DNA of 64,000 bases from Casuarina equisetifolia (Eukaryota > Streptophyta > Magnoliopsida > Fagales > Casuarinaceae): assembly GCA_028551475.1 (NCBI GenBank), contig JAKISB010000011.1, positions 486,800 to 550,799 of the forward strand. Reading direction: 5' to 3'. Position numbers and translations under genes: made by a program. Below the pieces are notes generated by a model. That model had not been told where the DNA came from and did not search any database. It saw only the letters and a list, made by a program, of their open reading frames with translations. Below are positions 12,001-26,000 of this stretch, piece after piece; position 1 is the stretch's first letter, and each line of letters opens with the position of its first letter.

Positions 12001-12229
12001 TTAAATTCGTTTCTTATTCTACTTATTTTTGCCTTCCCATGTTTATTGACCCCCCGATTAATCCCTGGGCGTAACAAGGGTGGGAGTCTAGGCTCGGAAA
12101 AAGGGTGGGAGTTTAGGCTCACCAGAAGTCTACAGCCCATACTTTCCGCGAGTAGAGCCTATTCAGACACTGAAAATCGTCGTTCTTTAAAACACTCACA
12201 GCGGAGCCCTTTCTTTGGGGTGTTTGAGG

Positions 12230-15200
12230 ATGTAAGTTCGCTTCGTTGTTATTCACTTTGTTTGGTTGCTGAAATCTCTAATTTTCTGAAGTTCCTTTGA
12301 TTCTCAATTTTAACTCTGTCTCTCTGTGCCCCTCTCTTTCTCTCTCTATCTTTCCTCTTGTCAACCTCTGTTGATATACGTCATTAGGGGAGCTTTTAAA
12401 TTGGAACTTCGTTTTCCCCAAAGAGTTGATGGAACTGCGGTGGACCCTGATCCGGATTGGAACTTTGATGCTCTGTCGTCAGAGCTTAATTCATTGGAAA
12501 CAAAGCTCAACACCGCTGCAAAGGGCCCTTCGCTTTTTCTCAAAGCCAGACCAGGGTATAACTTTTTTCGTACATGCTACTTAAATGGGTAGTTTTTCAT
12601 GTTGTGATTGTTTTGCTAATGTGAGTTTTTTTCTCTTCTGTCTTCATCTTTGTTTAGAGATTTCTCAAATGGGAAGATTTCTAACACAAGTCATATGCCT
12701 TTTGTAATGCGCGTGTCTGAGGATGAGATGGAGGACTCTGAAAGCGAGGATGAGGAGGAACGAAGTTCATTCGCTGTAAAACGGTTCAATTGTGATGAAC
12801 TGTATTTGAGGTGCCACATTGTCTTCCATTTCATTCCTGCAACTATATTTGACACGGGCAAATCTTCTTTATGAGACTTGTCTGGCAATTTTGTTTTCAT
12901 TTACCAATGTCAAAGCATATGAGTGTAGGAAATTGATGTCTTGTCAAACATTCAATGACAGTGTTCTTGTTCGTTTTTCCTTATCAGCATCATTGATAAT
13001 TCTGATAATGAGTTGGATCTTGAATTCGAGTCATACTTGATGGATGAAACGGGATCAATAGAAGGTACTTTTTGTGAGCTAACACATGAGCACCAACTTG
13101 ATGTTAAGGTATGGGGATTTTTAGATTTTTTATGATATTTGTTATGTTTTCCACTTAGAGAGCATTAACGCACTAAACATTCTCGTACTTTGAGAGGAAC
13201 ACTTATCATAATCTTTATAGATAATATGACTTCAAAATTAGGATCCTTCCATCTCCGCATTGTTGAGTTATTTTTATCATCTACTACTGCTATTACAGAA
13301 TATCTGTGGAGCTTAGATATCTGGATTTTCCTTTTAATTCTTTACATATAATTTTCAGTTGATCGGAATGACTTATCATAATCTTTAATATGACTTTAAA
13401 ATTAGGATCCTTCCATCTCCGCATTGTTGAGTTATTTTTATCATCTACTTCTGCTATTACAGAATATCTATGGAGCTTAGATATCTGGATTTTTCCTTTT
13501 AATTCTTTACATATAATTTTCAGTTGATCTGAATGACTTATCATAATCTTTAATGTGACTTTAAAATTAGGATCCTTCTATCTCCGCATTGTTGAGTTAT
13601 TTTTATCATCTACTACTGCTATTACAGAATATCTGTGGAGCTTAGATATCTGGATTTTTCCTTTTAATTCTTTACATATAATTTTCAGTTGATCTGAATG
13701 AAGAATAATTTATGATTGCATTTCATCTTTTGTTCTTTACTTTTCCCGTTGAACTTTGAGCTGTCATCAGTAGTGGAGAAACCCCTTATTCTTCAATATA
13801 TGCCTGTTTGTGTCTTGTTAATCCAATTTGCTTGGTGCATAAAAATTACTGTTTGCATTGATGAACAGGAGGAAGTTAGGAGCAAAATTTATGCATTAGA
13901 GGCAGATTTAATGGGTCAGACTGAAAAGTCTACTTCTTCACTTTCTCAAGTTGAGCAATATAGAGAAGCCAGATGGGAAATGGACAGGAAACTTGACAGT
14001 AAATACCAACGCAAGATGTGAGACCATTTTCTATTTCTTTGTATCACATGCTTTATTCTTTGGACAGGTTTATGTTTTGGAATATCCTAGTTGCTACAGG
14101 TGTCTCTTTCTACTACCCTTTGCCTGTTATGTCTAGATTCTGCAATTACTTTGTAAGAAACGTACAAAGTGAAAGGCAGGCATTGTAAAATCTTTCTGGT
14201 TGCTGGTGCTTTATCCTGTTATATGGATTTTTGCTTTCATAGATTTACTATCCCTTGTCTTTGAAGAGTTTAATAGACTATAAGTCGTAGGAACCAAAAA
14301 CAATTAGCTGGGAAGATCTGTCTCAGCAAAAAGTTTATTAGAGATTTTTTAATGCTTGGCTAGATTCTTTGGTCCTTTTAGAAAATGTAATCTGATAGAT
14401 ATTCTAAAGGTTACTTTGTTGTTTCATAAGAAATACAATAAGTGTCTGGTTCTTTATTTTGGTGAAAGAGAAATTGAACACAGTCAAGGTATGATATTTA
14501 ATACGTAGACATTATCTTGGCATCTAATGCTACCTTTTTGCTGCAGCAATTAGATGTGTTTTAAAGTTCATTGGTCTTGACATTTAGATTGTGTTACCAT
14601 TTCCCTAGTTATCCTGATGGAGGCTCTTTTTCCCCTTATTTATTCTTTTTGTTTTCTCTTCTTGTCCACACACATAAGTGTGGTTCAGTTTGGGTCAAAA
14701 TCAATTAAAAAAGGTTTCAGAAATGGCTTTGACGTTATCTTACAACAAATGTAGTGCAGAAGCACTCGACAATCATTTGACGGCTGTCCAGAGGGACCAT
14801 GAATTGAGATCACAAATAGAAGAAAGGAAAATAAGAAGTGATGCAGCTTATGAAGAGTCCAAAAGAAAGGAAAAGGCTCTTCAGGAAGAAAAGCTACGCC
14901 AAGAAAAAGCTAAAGCTGAAACTGAGGTGCATTAATTGGCCTTCCAGTTCTCTGATGTTTTTTGTTGTAAATTCTTTGGTAACAATTTCGCAAACTTCTT
15001 TATTCATGGTATTCTGGTGGATATTTTTTATTTGCATTGTAGATTTATGTTGTCAGTTCTTGGATTATGAACAAACTGGAATGCAGATGATGCTAGAAAT
15101 TGGGGCATTTGTTTTTTAATATTATGCTAGCACATTTCCATCTAACTTTGCAAGGCCTAGCTCTTATCAAGTGACCAGAAACAGAGCAGAGGTGGCAGAA

Positions 15201-18200
15201 GGATAAAACTAAAGAAGAAAAAGAAGAAAAAAAAAAAAATTCTGGTTTATACAATTATTGTGGCACTTTGGATGTTCACTAGAGTTTCAGGGAAGATACT
15301 ATTACAGTTCATCAAAGGTTGGGAAATGTTTTACATGCAGGTGAGATTCAGAGCTGAGACAGCAAAAAAAGCTGCTCTGGAAGCTGAGAGAAGAGAAGCA
15401 AAAGAAGCCACAGAAAGGGAAGCTGTTAAAATCTCAACAAGTATGGCCACTGGGGTGGTTCAAGAAGAAGCTGCTGGAGGCGAAGTGGATACTAATTCCG
15501 GAACTTTAAAAGAAGCCAAACAATTTGTATCTGATGGACCAAAAGAATTGCAATCCAAGAGTACCTTCTTTTCTTTCCTTTGCATTTTAGTTTTTCTGCT
15601 TGATGGATTTGTTGTAACATGCTTTCCACTATCTGTTGCTTAATACTTGGGTCATTCAAGATTTTTCCCTCATTTGTGCTATCACTTGGCAATATGATGG
15701 TAGGTAATGTGCTTAGGATTGCAGAAAGTGCTCTAAATTTAGAGCAAGGGAGACTACAGAAATTTAAAGAGATAGAAGAAGAAAACAAGGCTCTGAGGTT
15801 AACTTACAGTGAGGTATTGCTTGGGTCTCTGGAGATTAGGTTTTGAAATATTGGTAGAATATATTTTCCTTGCTTTTATTGATACCTTGACACAGTTATG
15901 ATTAGATTTTTATTATTAGTTATTTATTTCATTATGTTAGAAGATTAATTAAAAATTAAATTCGGAATTCTTATTAATTTAGCTTTTGTAGAAAACTTGT
16001 GATTTAACACAATATTAGGTTATGAGTGCAAATCTTAACTAAACTTTTTTTATTGATTTAGCTACATATTTTATGTATTACCTTTCCCTTGTTTAACAGA
16101 AATTTAAGCCCATAAATGTAGAGAAGAGCTAAATTGATAACTAAATGATTTAACTAATGATTTGCTATAAGTTTAAACTTTTGAAATATTTGATTTGTAT
16201 GTAAGTCCTTTTAAGGTTCCTTTTTGCGGGTAAAGTCAACTATTTCTTCATGTAGTGAGTGACATGATCTTCTTCTTTTCTTCTTTTATTTATTTATTTT
16301 TTCATCTGTAGGATTTCACCAGCTATGAAAGACATATTGCTAGGGTGATAAGACAAATAGGTGGGACGAAAGATATAATCAGGTGAGATTGATTTTAATT
16401 TTATTGAATCCGGCTAAAGTCTTCACAAGCATAGCCTTTTTGGTTTTCTATATTTACATCACTGTTCCTAGGTTAAACCTTTTTCTTTGATTGGTAAGTA
16501 AGACATACTCAATAGATCCTTAAATATTTCACCCTGCAACCCTGTTCTCATTGGAAGGGGAAGTAACATTTGAGATAGAGCTTATAGACTGTTATACCCA
16601 AGCTACATTATCATGGTAAGTATGCAAATCGGATGAATTTCAGTCTTCATAAATCACAACTTGTTCTGGGGCTTGACCTGGTGGTGTATTAAGGACTAAG
16701 GTTTTGCTGTCTTAGAGTTATTTGGACCTTGGACTTTGTTGGACTAGATTGCCTGATTAGGTCGGTAGCAGAAATGCTAGCCCCATGCCCCTTTTTCCTT
16801 TTTCTGACTGAGTTATTCTAGACAACAGACTGATAAAGTGATTGTAACTGATCGGATTGATTGATTTATCATCTGTCACTCATAAGTAAAAAGTAGGGTT
16901 TTCCTTCTTTTGAGATGTCATTGATCTAGCTGCATGATCTAGGTTTGGAGCTTTTATGAACCAACTACTCTGACACTTCATGGCTTTTGGTACATTGCTA
17001 TTGATTTCTGAGGCGTTGTGACTGGCTCCAGTTAGTCAATCCATCAGTTTCAGCATGCAGCATATGAATTTCCTTCTAAGACCAAGCAAGCATCACTTTG
17101 AAAGCACACCATTTCTGGTTTCATTAATTGTCTTCATTTTAGGTTGAATTGTTTTCAACTTGCAGAGAAAAGTCTCTTGAAATTCTTGAGATTCTCAATG
17201 ATCGTGGTTGCCCTAAATCCATCAGCATTGAAGTATTTGCAAAGAAGGTAATTTCAAGTATTTCACCAAAGACGGATTCTATCCTGGTTTATTTTTTGTT
17301 TGGATCATAAGAAAGAGGAAAAGGATGGAAGGAGAACTGTGGAACTTGCCTGCTAAACTATGCTGTGAGCATACATGCATATCATCCTGACGGAGAAGGT
17401 AACACTAAGAAAGTATGTCCAATCATTGAAGCATAAAAGTTTAGACAGAATAAAAATCCTACATCGCTTTTTCTTCTTTACTAATGCAAGCAAATGATAG
17501 AGAATATGGCCATTCACCAAACTCCAATTGCAATTGCCCCTTGTGCTGCCATGTGAGACCTTAAAGTTTTGAGATTGTCTTGTGATAGGATTTAAATATC
17601 ATTTCCTCTTATTTTGAGAAATTAATTGGTGCGAGTCTTAGGAGGGTCTTTGGTCCATAACCTCTTGTCACTGTATTTAATTGGTCTATTGTGCTCTGAC
17701 TTGAAAGTTGTCTTCTAGGAGACTGACAGGAAGATTTTCTTTTTAATTCTTTTGATGAATGTGGGTAAACTTAAACATAAAAGTAACAATTTCCTTTCCT
17801 CATTTTGATACAGGTTGTCTCCTTTTATGAGACAGCTGTTAAGGATGTCTTTGCATGTTGCCAGGTCATTGTTCGTATTACCTCACAGGTAAAGCATATT
17901 TTATTGGTTGCTATAGCTGGATGTTGATTCACTGGTGGCTGTTGGATGCTCCTTTGTTTAACTTTCTTCCACACATTTGGATGTTACTCAAAGGTCGGAA
18001 GGATCGAGATACAATCCAGAACTGTAGAAATATTGCAACATTAAGGAATGTTTGCCTGGTTTTGTACATAGGAGAGAGAAAAAAAAATTGATTGCTCCTA
18101 AGACTGAGGATCATGTTAGGTTGTTGCAGATGGTAATTTATAATTAGTTATGGTTAGGGTTCAATTTGGACATTTTTTATGGATGTCTTAGTGAAAGAAA

Positions 18201-20780
18201 GGTTACCGGTGTTTCATGGAAGGTCTTATTGTGAAATTAAAAAAGTTTTTGGGCTCATGTATTTTATTCAATATCTGAGGATTTAGCACTTTATCAGTAT
18301 TTCTACTTATCTGGAAATGCACATACAGACATTTATGTGACTAGAATGTTGCACATGCCTGTACATCAAACGTTTTAATCACAAAGAAAGTTGTTTACCA
18401 GTTTTTCATTTTTTTGCATGTATAGTTATTTTTAAAGTTATCATATGCTCCTTTCTTTGGAATACGTCTGTGTACCAACAAGTTGTTTGATTGTTTAACC
18501 TGAGGCAATGAAACTGTGCAGTGGAAGTCTAGGCTGTTCCCTTTGCCTGGCTACTTTGTCGTTCTGACTTAATGGCTGGCAGGCTTTCATTCTCATATAG
18601 GTCTAAAACAAATTTATTTTTCATTCTATTGTGTGCACTGAGCGATTGGTCAAATATTGGAAAATCGAAGCTTACCAAATTTTCAACTAAAACCTCCTCT
18701 TACCTTCTACCAAAGAACATTAACTCATCCATCTTGCAAAATTGGCTTCTGAATTTGCTAAAAGATACATTTTCACGTACACTTTTTCTTTTAGTTTTGC
18801 TGAACTTACCAGATCAAAAATCAGAGTTAAAAGAATAGTTATACAAAGTTTTGGATTTGTACAATTACATTTATTTGCTTGTCTTTTGAATCAGGTTCCA
18901 TATGCAATGGATGTACTTCTAGCTGAGCTCCATCGAGCCTGCATTTACACTGTTCCAAAGCACATAATGTATCTAAAGGTGATGTTTATCAATCCAAACA
19001 ACGTGGGTGTCATGCTATGGGAGTTTTGTGTTTTACTTGGACCATTTTTTGTGGACAACTTGTCATGTCTTGTTAGTAGAATTGCATCTAGAGGGCGAAA
19101 CCACCATTCTAGGTTTATTCATTGTCTGTTTCACGTACCAATAAAAAAATTTCATTTAGAGGGAAAAAAAGATCTCTGTCCTGATTATCCTTTCAGTAGT
19201 TGCCATTTGCTTAATAACACAAAGGCAGGAAAAAGCGACATTGATACAATTTTTAAGCCTTCAAGGACTTGATTTCGAAATAATCCAATAGCTCATGAAT
19301 GAAACTGGAATTTTATGTAAGTTCTTGGACCAAAATCTAATTCTAACTTACTTTTGAAAGAAAATCAGAATCTTTTTGATACTAAGTTCAGTTTCTGATT
19401 TTTTATTCTTAATATTCATTGAGCACTAGGAAATCATTTTGAGAAGAGAACTGCTGAGTTTGACAATGTGATTTGACAATAGGGGTTGAGGTACTTGAAA
19501 GTCCCATCTGATGTCAGGTTTCCTGCGACAAACTAGACAAGAGAAGGCCAGAGTGAACACTTTTTAAAAGTGGATGTTCTAGACAAGAGAATTAAGACTT
19601 GATCACTTTATCGGTTGGAAGCATTGTTGGTCTCTGTCAAATGTGGTGTACTTATGCGTTCACAAGCATAAATGTTCTCATTTTTTTAATTTTTTTTTTC
19701 CTTTGTTATTTCCCTTGTACCCTTTCTCTGTGGAATGTGGTGTAGTTATGTGTTCATGAGCATAAGTGCTCTCATTTTTTTCTTTTTATTATCCTCATTC
19801 CTTTTCTTTGATTTGAAGATTTTGATTGGAAATGCAGATTGTAAACTTTTAGCAGTAAATTTAAGTGTGTCTACACACATGCACACACGCACACGCGCGT
19901 GTGTGTGTACAGATGTTTTCCTAAACACCTCAGAACCTGAAGATATTTTCAAAGTTTCACCTAGTTGTCTGATTACTCTTTTTAACTTTTCCTACTTCAG
20001 TCGGCATTTGAATCCAAGGAGGCATATTTCAAAGCTCTTGGATACAAAGAAAGAAACGGAGAGATTGAGAGCACTGGGGACTATTTGATTCGGCTAGAGT
20101 CCTACATGAGACTCTATGGGGCTCTGATTCAGGTTTCTACCAATTATCTTTTGCTTTTAATTCCTACTAGTTGAAATGTTTAATCCTTAACTACGGGCAA
20201 AGCCAGCTTTGTCGATAAGATTATACTGTCACACCCATCATTATTCCTTGTTATTCCTGAAAACAAAAACAGCTTATCCCGATTGACTTTTTTGGCAGAC
20301 GGAAGTGAAGGGTGTCCAGAACATTCATGGTCTGAAAGAAGGTTGGGCCTGGATTGCTAGGGTCCTGAACAACTTGCCAGCCAATCAATACACTGCTGTT
20401 GCACTTAAAGCATTTCTGGAGGTAAGTTGAGTTGATATGGAACATGCTGCATTTTGCAAGCTAACATTTAAAAACCTTTGACATCAAAGAGTTGCGTGCT
20501 TTCACAGGTGGCAGGGTTTGCTCTCTTCAGAAAATACAAATCTCAGTTCATGAAGATGCTTGACGTCATCTATTACGACTTTCTGGGAGCACTGAAAGCA
20601 CGTAAAGAGCGAGGGTTAGCGTCGATCATCGTTCCTATCCAATCCTACATAGAAGACAAGAAGTTCCTTGAGCAGCCAGAGGGAAGGGAGGCTGTTCAAT
20701 ATACTTTGGAATCTTTTAAGATGGTGCCAGGTACAGTTCAACAAAACGGGACAGTTCAACAAGACTCGTATTATGGATAG
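12230..20780 (+). CDS. GLE1: GLE1, nuclear pore mRNA-export factor (complete, 15 exons)
   Basis: GLE1 acts at the cytoplasmic face of the nuclear pore, where with inositol hexakisphosphate it activates the DEAD-box ATPase that strips proteins from exported mRNA. Coding exons: 12230-12231, 12388-12555, 12658-12810, 12988-13108, 13869-14017, 14755-14926, 15341-15560, 15704-15813, 16312-16382, 17166-17247, 17814-17888, 18895-18978, 20001-20132, 20299-20421 and 20508-20780. They sum to 1935 nt (644 aa), all GT-AG and in frame. The N-terminus has an acidic run (SEDEMEDSESEDEEE). Residues about 150-360 are a long charged coiled coil (SQIEERKIRSDAAYEESKRK). The GLE1 domain follows (HIARVIRQIGGTKD, AELHRACIYTVPKHI, EGWAWIARVLN). 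The ATG is split: AT ends exon 1 before GTAAGT, and G begins exon 2 after ATTAG. Length is close to Arabidopsis GLE1 (about 610 aa). It looks functional. Confidence 0.95.
13201..13700. repeat. Tandem triplication of a ~165-bp unit in GLE1 intron 4
   Basis: Three head-to-tail copies lie at 13201-13370, 13371-13535 and 13536-13700, each starting ACTTATCATAATCTTTA and ending CAGTTGATC(T/G)GAATG. They differ at only a few positions. They lie wholly inside the intron 13109-13868, so the protein is not affected. Confidence 0.95.
19872..19910. repeat. CA/CG/GT alternating purine-pyrimidine palindrome in GLE1 intron 12
   Basis: An ACAC run changes through CGCGCG to a GTGT run, giving a palindromic core (CACACGCGCGTGTG). 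Such tracts can form hairpins or Z-DNA. It is a simple-sequence locus in an intron; no role is claimed. Confidence 0.8.
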
Positions 20781-23046
20781 TCACCAAACACTTTTTTCTA
20801 CCATTAAAAGTCAAATTCGTCTTTTTTCTGCGCGGAAGAGACAATACTGTTTTAACCAATTGTAACTACATCTTATTTTCTGAAAGTTGTCATCAAATTT
20901 ATTTTATACGACAGAGATGATACAGATATTGTATGCTGAAGCTGTGTAAAGTTGTTTAGACTCTATTCATCGATCATTTTCTTCATTTGCACTTATTTTG
21001 TGTTAAATGATCTTGGCAATTTTCAGAATTTTGAATAGTTATTAATTGCTTGCGGAGCTGTAAATGAGCTACCCAGTTCAAAAGTTATGAACTTGAATCG
21101 TATAAATTCGACTTGAGTTTATTAAATCAGTGCTTGTGAATTATAATTATTTGAAACGATTAAAACCAAAGTATCCATCTAATAAAATAAATGCAGATTC
21201 AATTTTTGAGGTTATAAACATATTAATGTAGGTAACTGTGGTTTTGTCTGTGTACATCTATGTGAAGTTATCTGCTCATCTATAATGTTACATATGTATT
21301 GTTAAACATACATCTAGACTCAAGATTGAATTACTTAGGATTATTATGGGTTATTATAAATACAATATTTGAGAGATGAAGTAACTTTTGACTGGTATAA
21401 TTTATTTAAGACGAAAAAATAATGATGATAATTACTATTTATAAATAATTGGTGAGTTAATTAAGCAGTTTTTGACCAGGTTCAGGTTTGTTTCAAAAAT
21501 AAATTAACCAAAATGCAACATCCTTCATCCTACCAACTCTATATTGATCCAGTGTCGAAATTGGATTGTCCCACATTTAAAGTAATGGTCTACTGTGCTC
21601 CTAATATATAGAAAAAGTGTTATTCTATCTCAAAAGCTAATTTTCAATGAAGAATTATGCCTTGTAACATAATATAAAAACTAAGATTTAAGTAGAATAC
21701 CTCTTTGCTTATGAAGTGTTATTCTATTTTATTTATCTGGAGGAAGGGGATGAGGAGGGGAAATTGAACCCCAAACCTGTAGGACTCACAAAAATGTTTG
21801 GATCACTAGAATGTAAGCCTCGTTCAATTAACCCAATGGGTCTTGCGGATAATTGTGTAATCGGCCGAGGTTGCTCTGCAGTAGGATCCGAGGGAAGAGT
21901 AAAAATTTGGATACATTCTACATTAAGATAATGGCCTGTTGTGCTTTTTATACGTGAATTTGTTTAAAATAAAGAAATGAACCGTCTAACATCTTCGTTT
22001 TTTTTTTTTTTTTTCCAATGCACATGATAAATGGGTCCAATCTTTTGAAATCCTGACGAGTATACGTTGCATGCAAGAAAAGTAGTTGACTTGCACGCAC
22101 GAATAAGGGAGCTATTGGTTTCGTACCAGTTATCACTTAGAAGACAAAAGGAAGGCATCCTAAGTGATGCTAATCATCCATCGAAATTCAAAATCTAAAC
22201 TCTAAACCCTAACCTATATCTTATTATCCAGGCTTACTTCCCTACATTGCTAAACATCCGGGAGTTCTGTCATCAATCTTGCTACCCTACATAATCTTGT
22301 ACGGTTTCGAACATGCATGGAAGTATGAATCACTAAGCCAGATATTAAGTGGCAACATCCATGAAAGGCATCACTTCTTTAACCATCCAAGACAATAATT
22401 TACATAGAATACGAATCAAACATGAAGTAGAGATCGGCTATTCCATTACATCTCTAGTTTTGGATTTCTCACTATTATACATGCAGCTAAAATATAGAAA
22501 AACAGGATTAAAAATAAATTAACAATGAAAAAGATGAGGATGGACCAGGGTCCATCTCTTAAACAATATGGACTGACAACTCAAAACCTAATCACTAGCG
22601 GTCATCAACAAAGCTTTTGTGAAGTTGTCAAGGACCAGGCAGAAAGCCCACTGGGGAATGGAGACTCCGGCTGCCCTTGTTTTTATATAACCTGGAAAAT
22701 TTCTTTCCATCATGATCAAGACAGCCCCATTTATCTTGATCGCTACCACACTAGTAGTTATGTAATATTTTGTATCGTCCTTGTGTATTTACCCCAGGAA
22801 TACATCCACCACATGATCATAGACACAAAGGAGCCCCCCTGCACACCCCAAAAGCTTCACAGTCCCTGGTATTGTTCATCAAAACCATTGAATCTTTCGA
22901 AATGAAAAAATTATGGTAATAACTAACACTTGAGAAAGACGCTCTCCAACAGATAATCTTCTGTTCTGTTGCCTCTAAATCATTGTATTCGTGCAGCTCT
23001 CACTTGTAAGAGAGATAATGATCACAGAGATATGCAGGATAGCTGA
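20781..23046. other. Convergent intergenic region between GLE1 and RGLG
   Basis: This holds the 3' flanks of both genes, which converge here. It is AT-rich with poly-T at 21999-22014. No additional gene is supported; the open frames (for example 21716-21931 and 22525-22905) lack family resemblance. The part just above 22900 is likely the RGLG 3' UTR. Confidence 0.5.
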
Positions 23047-26000
23047 TCAATAAAGCCTTATTCTAGTCTCAATTGCACGCCGGCAAATGGGGCACACTTC
23101 AAGGTCTTCTCCACAGTCGCAACAAGTCTGACACATGGAAAAGAATGGAATTACTTAAAAAGGATAGATTCTAACCTCAAGTTACCTATAGAACAGCGAA
23201 AATTTTACTGAATACTTTACCTGATGCCCACAACCAAAAGCCATGTTCTTTTGATTAGAAAGACAAATGGGGCAAACCTGTCCAAAGTTCAAACCAAATA
23301 GATAAGTACTATTGGTGTTGATAGTGATGATAAAAATAATAAGCAGTAACAGAACTAAATGAGAAGGACCCCATCTTACTTTTTGGGGAGCAGTAATACC
23401 TGACTATCATATAGAGAATTTGGTGGTGCTGTGTTGACTGCTGGTTCATATGTAGTATAAGGAGGATCATATCCACTGCTTGGAGGTGAGCGCTGATTGA
23501 AACTGCTTGAATGCTGGATACTACTTGAATGCTGAAAACTGCTTGAATGCTGAGGTTTCGTGCCGCTAGATCTTGAACCATAAATAGGTGGGGGAAGAGG
23601 AACCCTGTCTGGAGCATTTCCCCTCTGTCTACTGCTTTAGGTATAAAGAAAGCAGATCAGAACTAAACGTAAAACACGAGGCATGGGGAGACTTAACATT
23701 ATAGATAAAATTATTACCCCAATATACCGAGCTCAATAGTAGCTTTATATTGAGAAGGTATCTCCATTAAGGCTGAGAGGGCAAATTCAGTCTCTTTTCT
23801 AGAAGAATCCACACTTTTTGCCATGATTTCTGTGAAATTGACGAACTACAACACAAAAAAAAAAGAAGAAAAAAGCCATCTGTCCAATCTTAGTACATAT
23901 TCAGTTATATGACATCAAAATATTTTGATTTAGAAGGGAGCAACCATTGCTTACCTGAAAATTATCAAAGGCTCGAGCAGGGATGTTATCATCAAATTCC
24001 CTCATCATGTCCCAAGGACCATCTCCGACCCCCACCAAAATTATTGACAACGGATACTCACTGCAATCAGATAATCATATGAGAAAATGCAGCTGGGCTA
24101 CCATCCCTACTGATAATGTCAAATATTTACCTTGCTTTAACAATTGCATCAATTGTCTTTTGTTCTTGTGGGCTGAGTTGCCCACTCTGAGTGTCGACGC
24201 TTCTTGTTACCTAATGAAACATGCAGACGTGAGGCACAAGTCCCAATTGAAAGTGCTGCTAATTGGAATCAACCTCAAGGCTGAACATAGGGGAATTACC
24301 TGCCCATCAGCAATTATTACCAAAACATGGTACTGGCCACCACTTTGCTCGACTATAGTAATGGCCATCTCTATTATAGGCGCAAAAGATGTAGGACCTG
24401 ACGAAAGATGAGACAAGAAAAAAGTGGGGTGAGAACCAATTGTTTGGATCTCAAGAATGCGGTGTAGAATAGATAGTTCCTTGGATAAAAAGGTGCAGCA
24501 CCTGCAAGTCGAAGGTGAGGGACAATTTCTCTGTATCGTCTTAGCACTTCCTCAAATCCATTACAATATGTGTCTTCTGAATAGAAACTGAAGACATCTT
24601 GGTCATGTGTTGATGCTGGAAAAGAATGTAACACAAATTTTACCTATATAATCGAAAAACTAGTCAAAGGTAAACAAAATGCACAAGACCATAGTCTTGT
24701 GCATATAAGAACCAATCCATATAAATTACCGTCTCCGAATCCAAAACAGGGAATCAAGTTATCCTCATCAAAAGCAGATAAAGTCTTTCCAATGATTGAT
24801 ATAGCGTGTTCATAAGGATTTGGACCGTTCCCAAGGTGATGTAAGCTTCGTCGGTTGAATGACCTAGCACCTATTAATTAAAATAAAAAGCTAAGCACGC
24901 CTCACAGCAATATATACATACAATTTATAAGCATCAAGAGGAAACGAACCTGTCCACTCGTTGCTCTTTGTGAAATCAATACCGACAATTAGATTGGAAG
25001 ACTCTAGGCCAGCATGTGCGAGGGCAGCAGTAACCTGTGGCCAATGATCCCAATTACTAATGTACATCTAAATTTTGTGAAGCAATTGACAACCAAAAAG
25101 TCTTTTAAGCAAACATACGAAAAATCAATGACTCAAAAGTGCCAGGGAAAACCAAAAAGCAAGAAAACAGAATTAAATTTTACATTCCAGAAAAAAGAAA
25201 TAAGAAACTTCCAAGTTCATTAAATTATGGATAATTTGATAATGCCGCATCTTAGTATTGGTAGTTAGAAATAGAACTTGTTGAAGAAGCAATCCTAATC
25301 CCATTGTTATCTCTGACCAATGCAATAACTAGCTTGACTAGTCAAAATTGAGTAATTGTGAGAAGTTTCAATTAATTTGTTGATATAAGAGACATGAAAC
25401 TCCACAAAACGACTGATAAGTGGTCACTTTTGTCCTAATTTGGTAGATCAGAAGGAAGCAATCTCGGAGCTCTAGAAAAACATCTCAGGACTCCTGACAG
25501 CATTACCAAAAGGAAGTAGCGCCTCAAGCAAATAGTAAATTCGTTCCTGATATAAATATTGTAAAGCTTTTACTGAATCTCAGATGGATACAGAACATAA
25601 CAATGTGATCAACTTCCATGTTTTAATGTCTTTCCCTACATGAGAAATACTTGAACACATAACCCCGACAAAAGTTACCTTCTAGCCTTCCTCATCCATT
25701 CTTGGAACCCACTCTCATTGTCCCCTGAAAAACATCCTACGTTTTTAAATATCTTTGAGGTGCCAATGTGCTCAAGTTGAGCAATCACAAGGCGTTACTT
25801 GCTACCTCTGGGTTAGCCAAATCTGAACTTGCCTAAAGAGGAAGATTTTGAAGTAGAGCACACAAATATATACACGGATAATAAAAGCTTATCATAGTTT
25901 TTTTTTTTTTTTTTTGTGTGTGTGTATGTGTGTTGTGGGGGGGGGGGGGGGGGGGGGGGGGGGGGGCGGTGATGATTTTCATGTTCTTGGTTTTATCTTC

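Noticed and set aside
12326..12592. A single-exon start for GLE1 at 12326 (GTG)
   Set aside because: GTG initiation is not expected for a nuclear gene, and the frame runs through a pyrimidine-rich intron. Splicing 12231 to 12388 gives a true ATG.
22196..22216. Telomere-like AAACTCTAAACCCTAACC
   Set aside because: Only about two imperfect CCCTAAA units, with no array; chance or a promoter-type telo-box at most.
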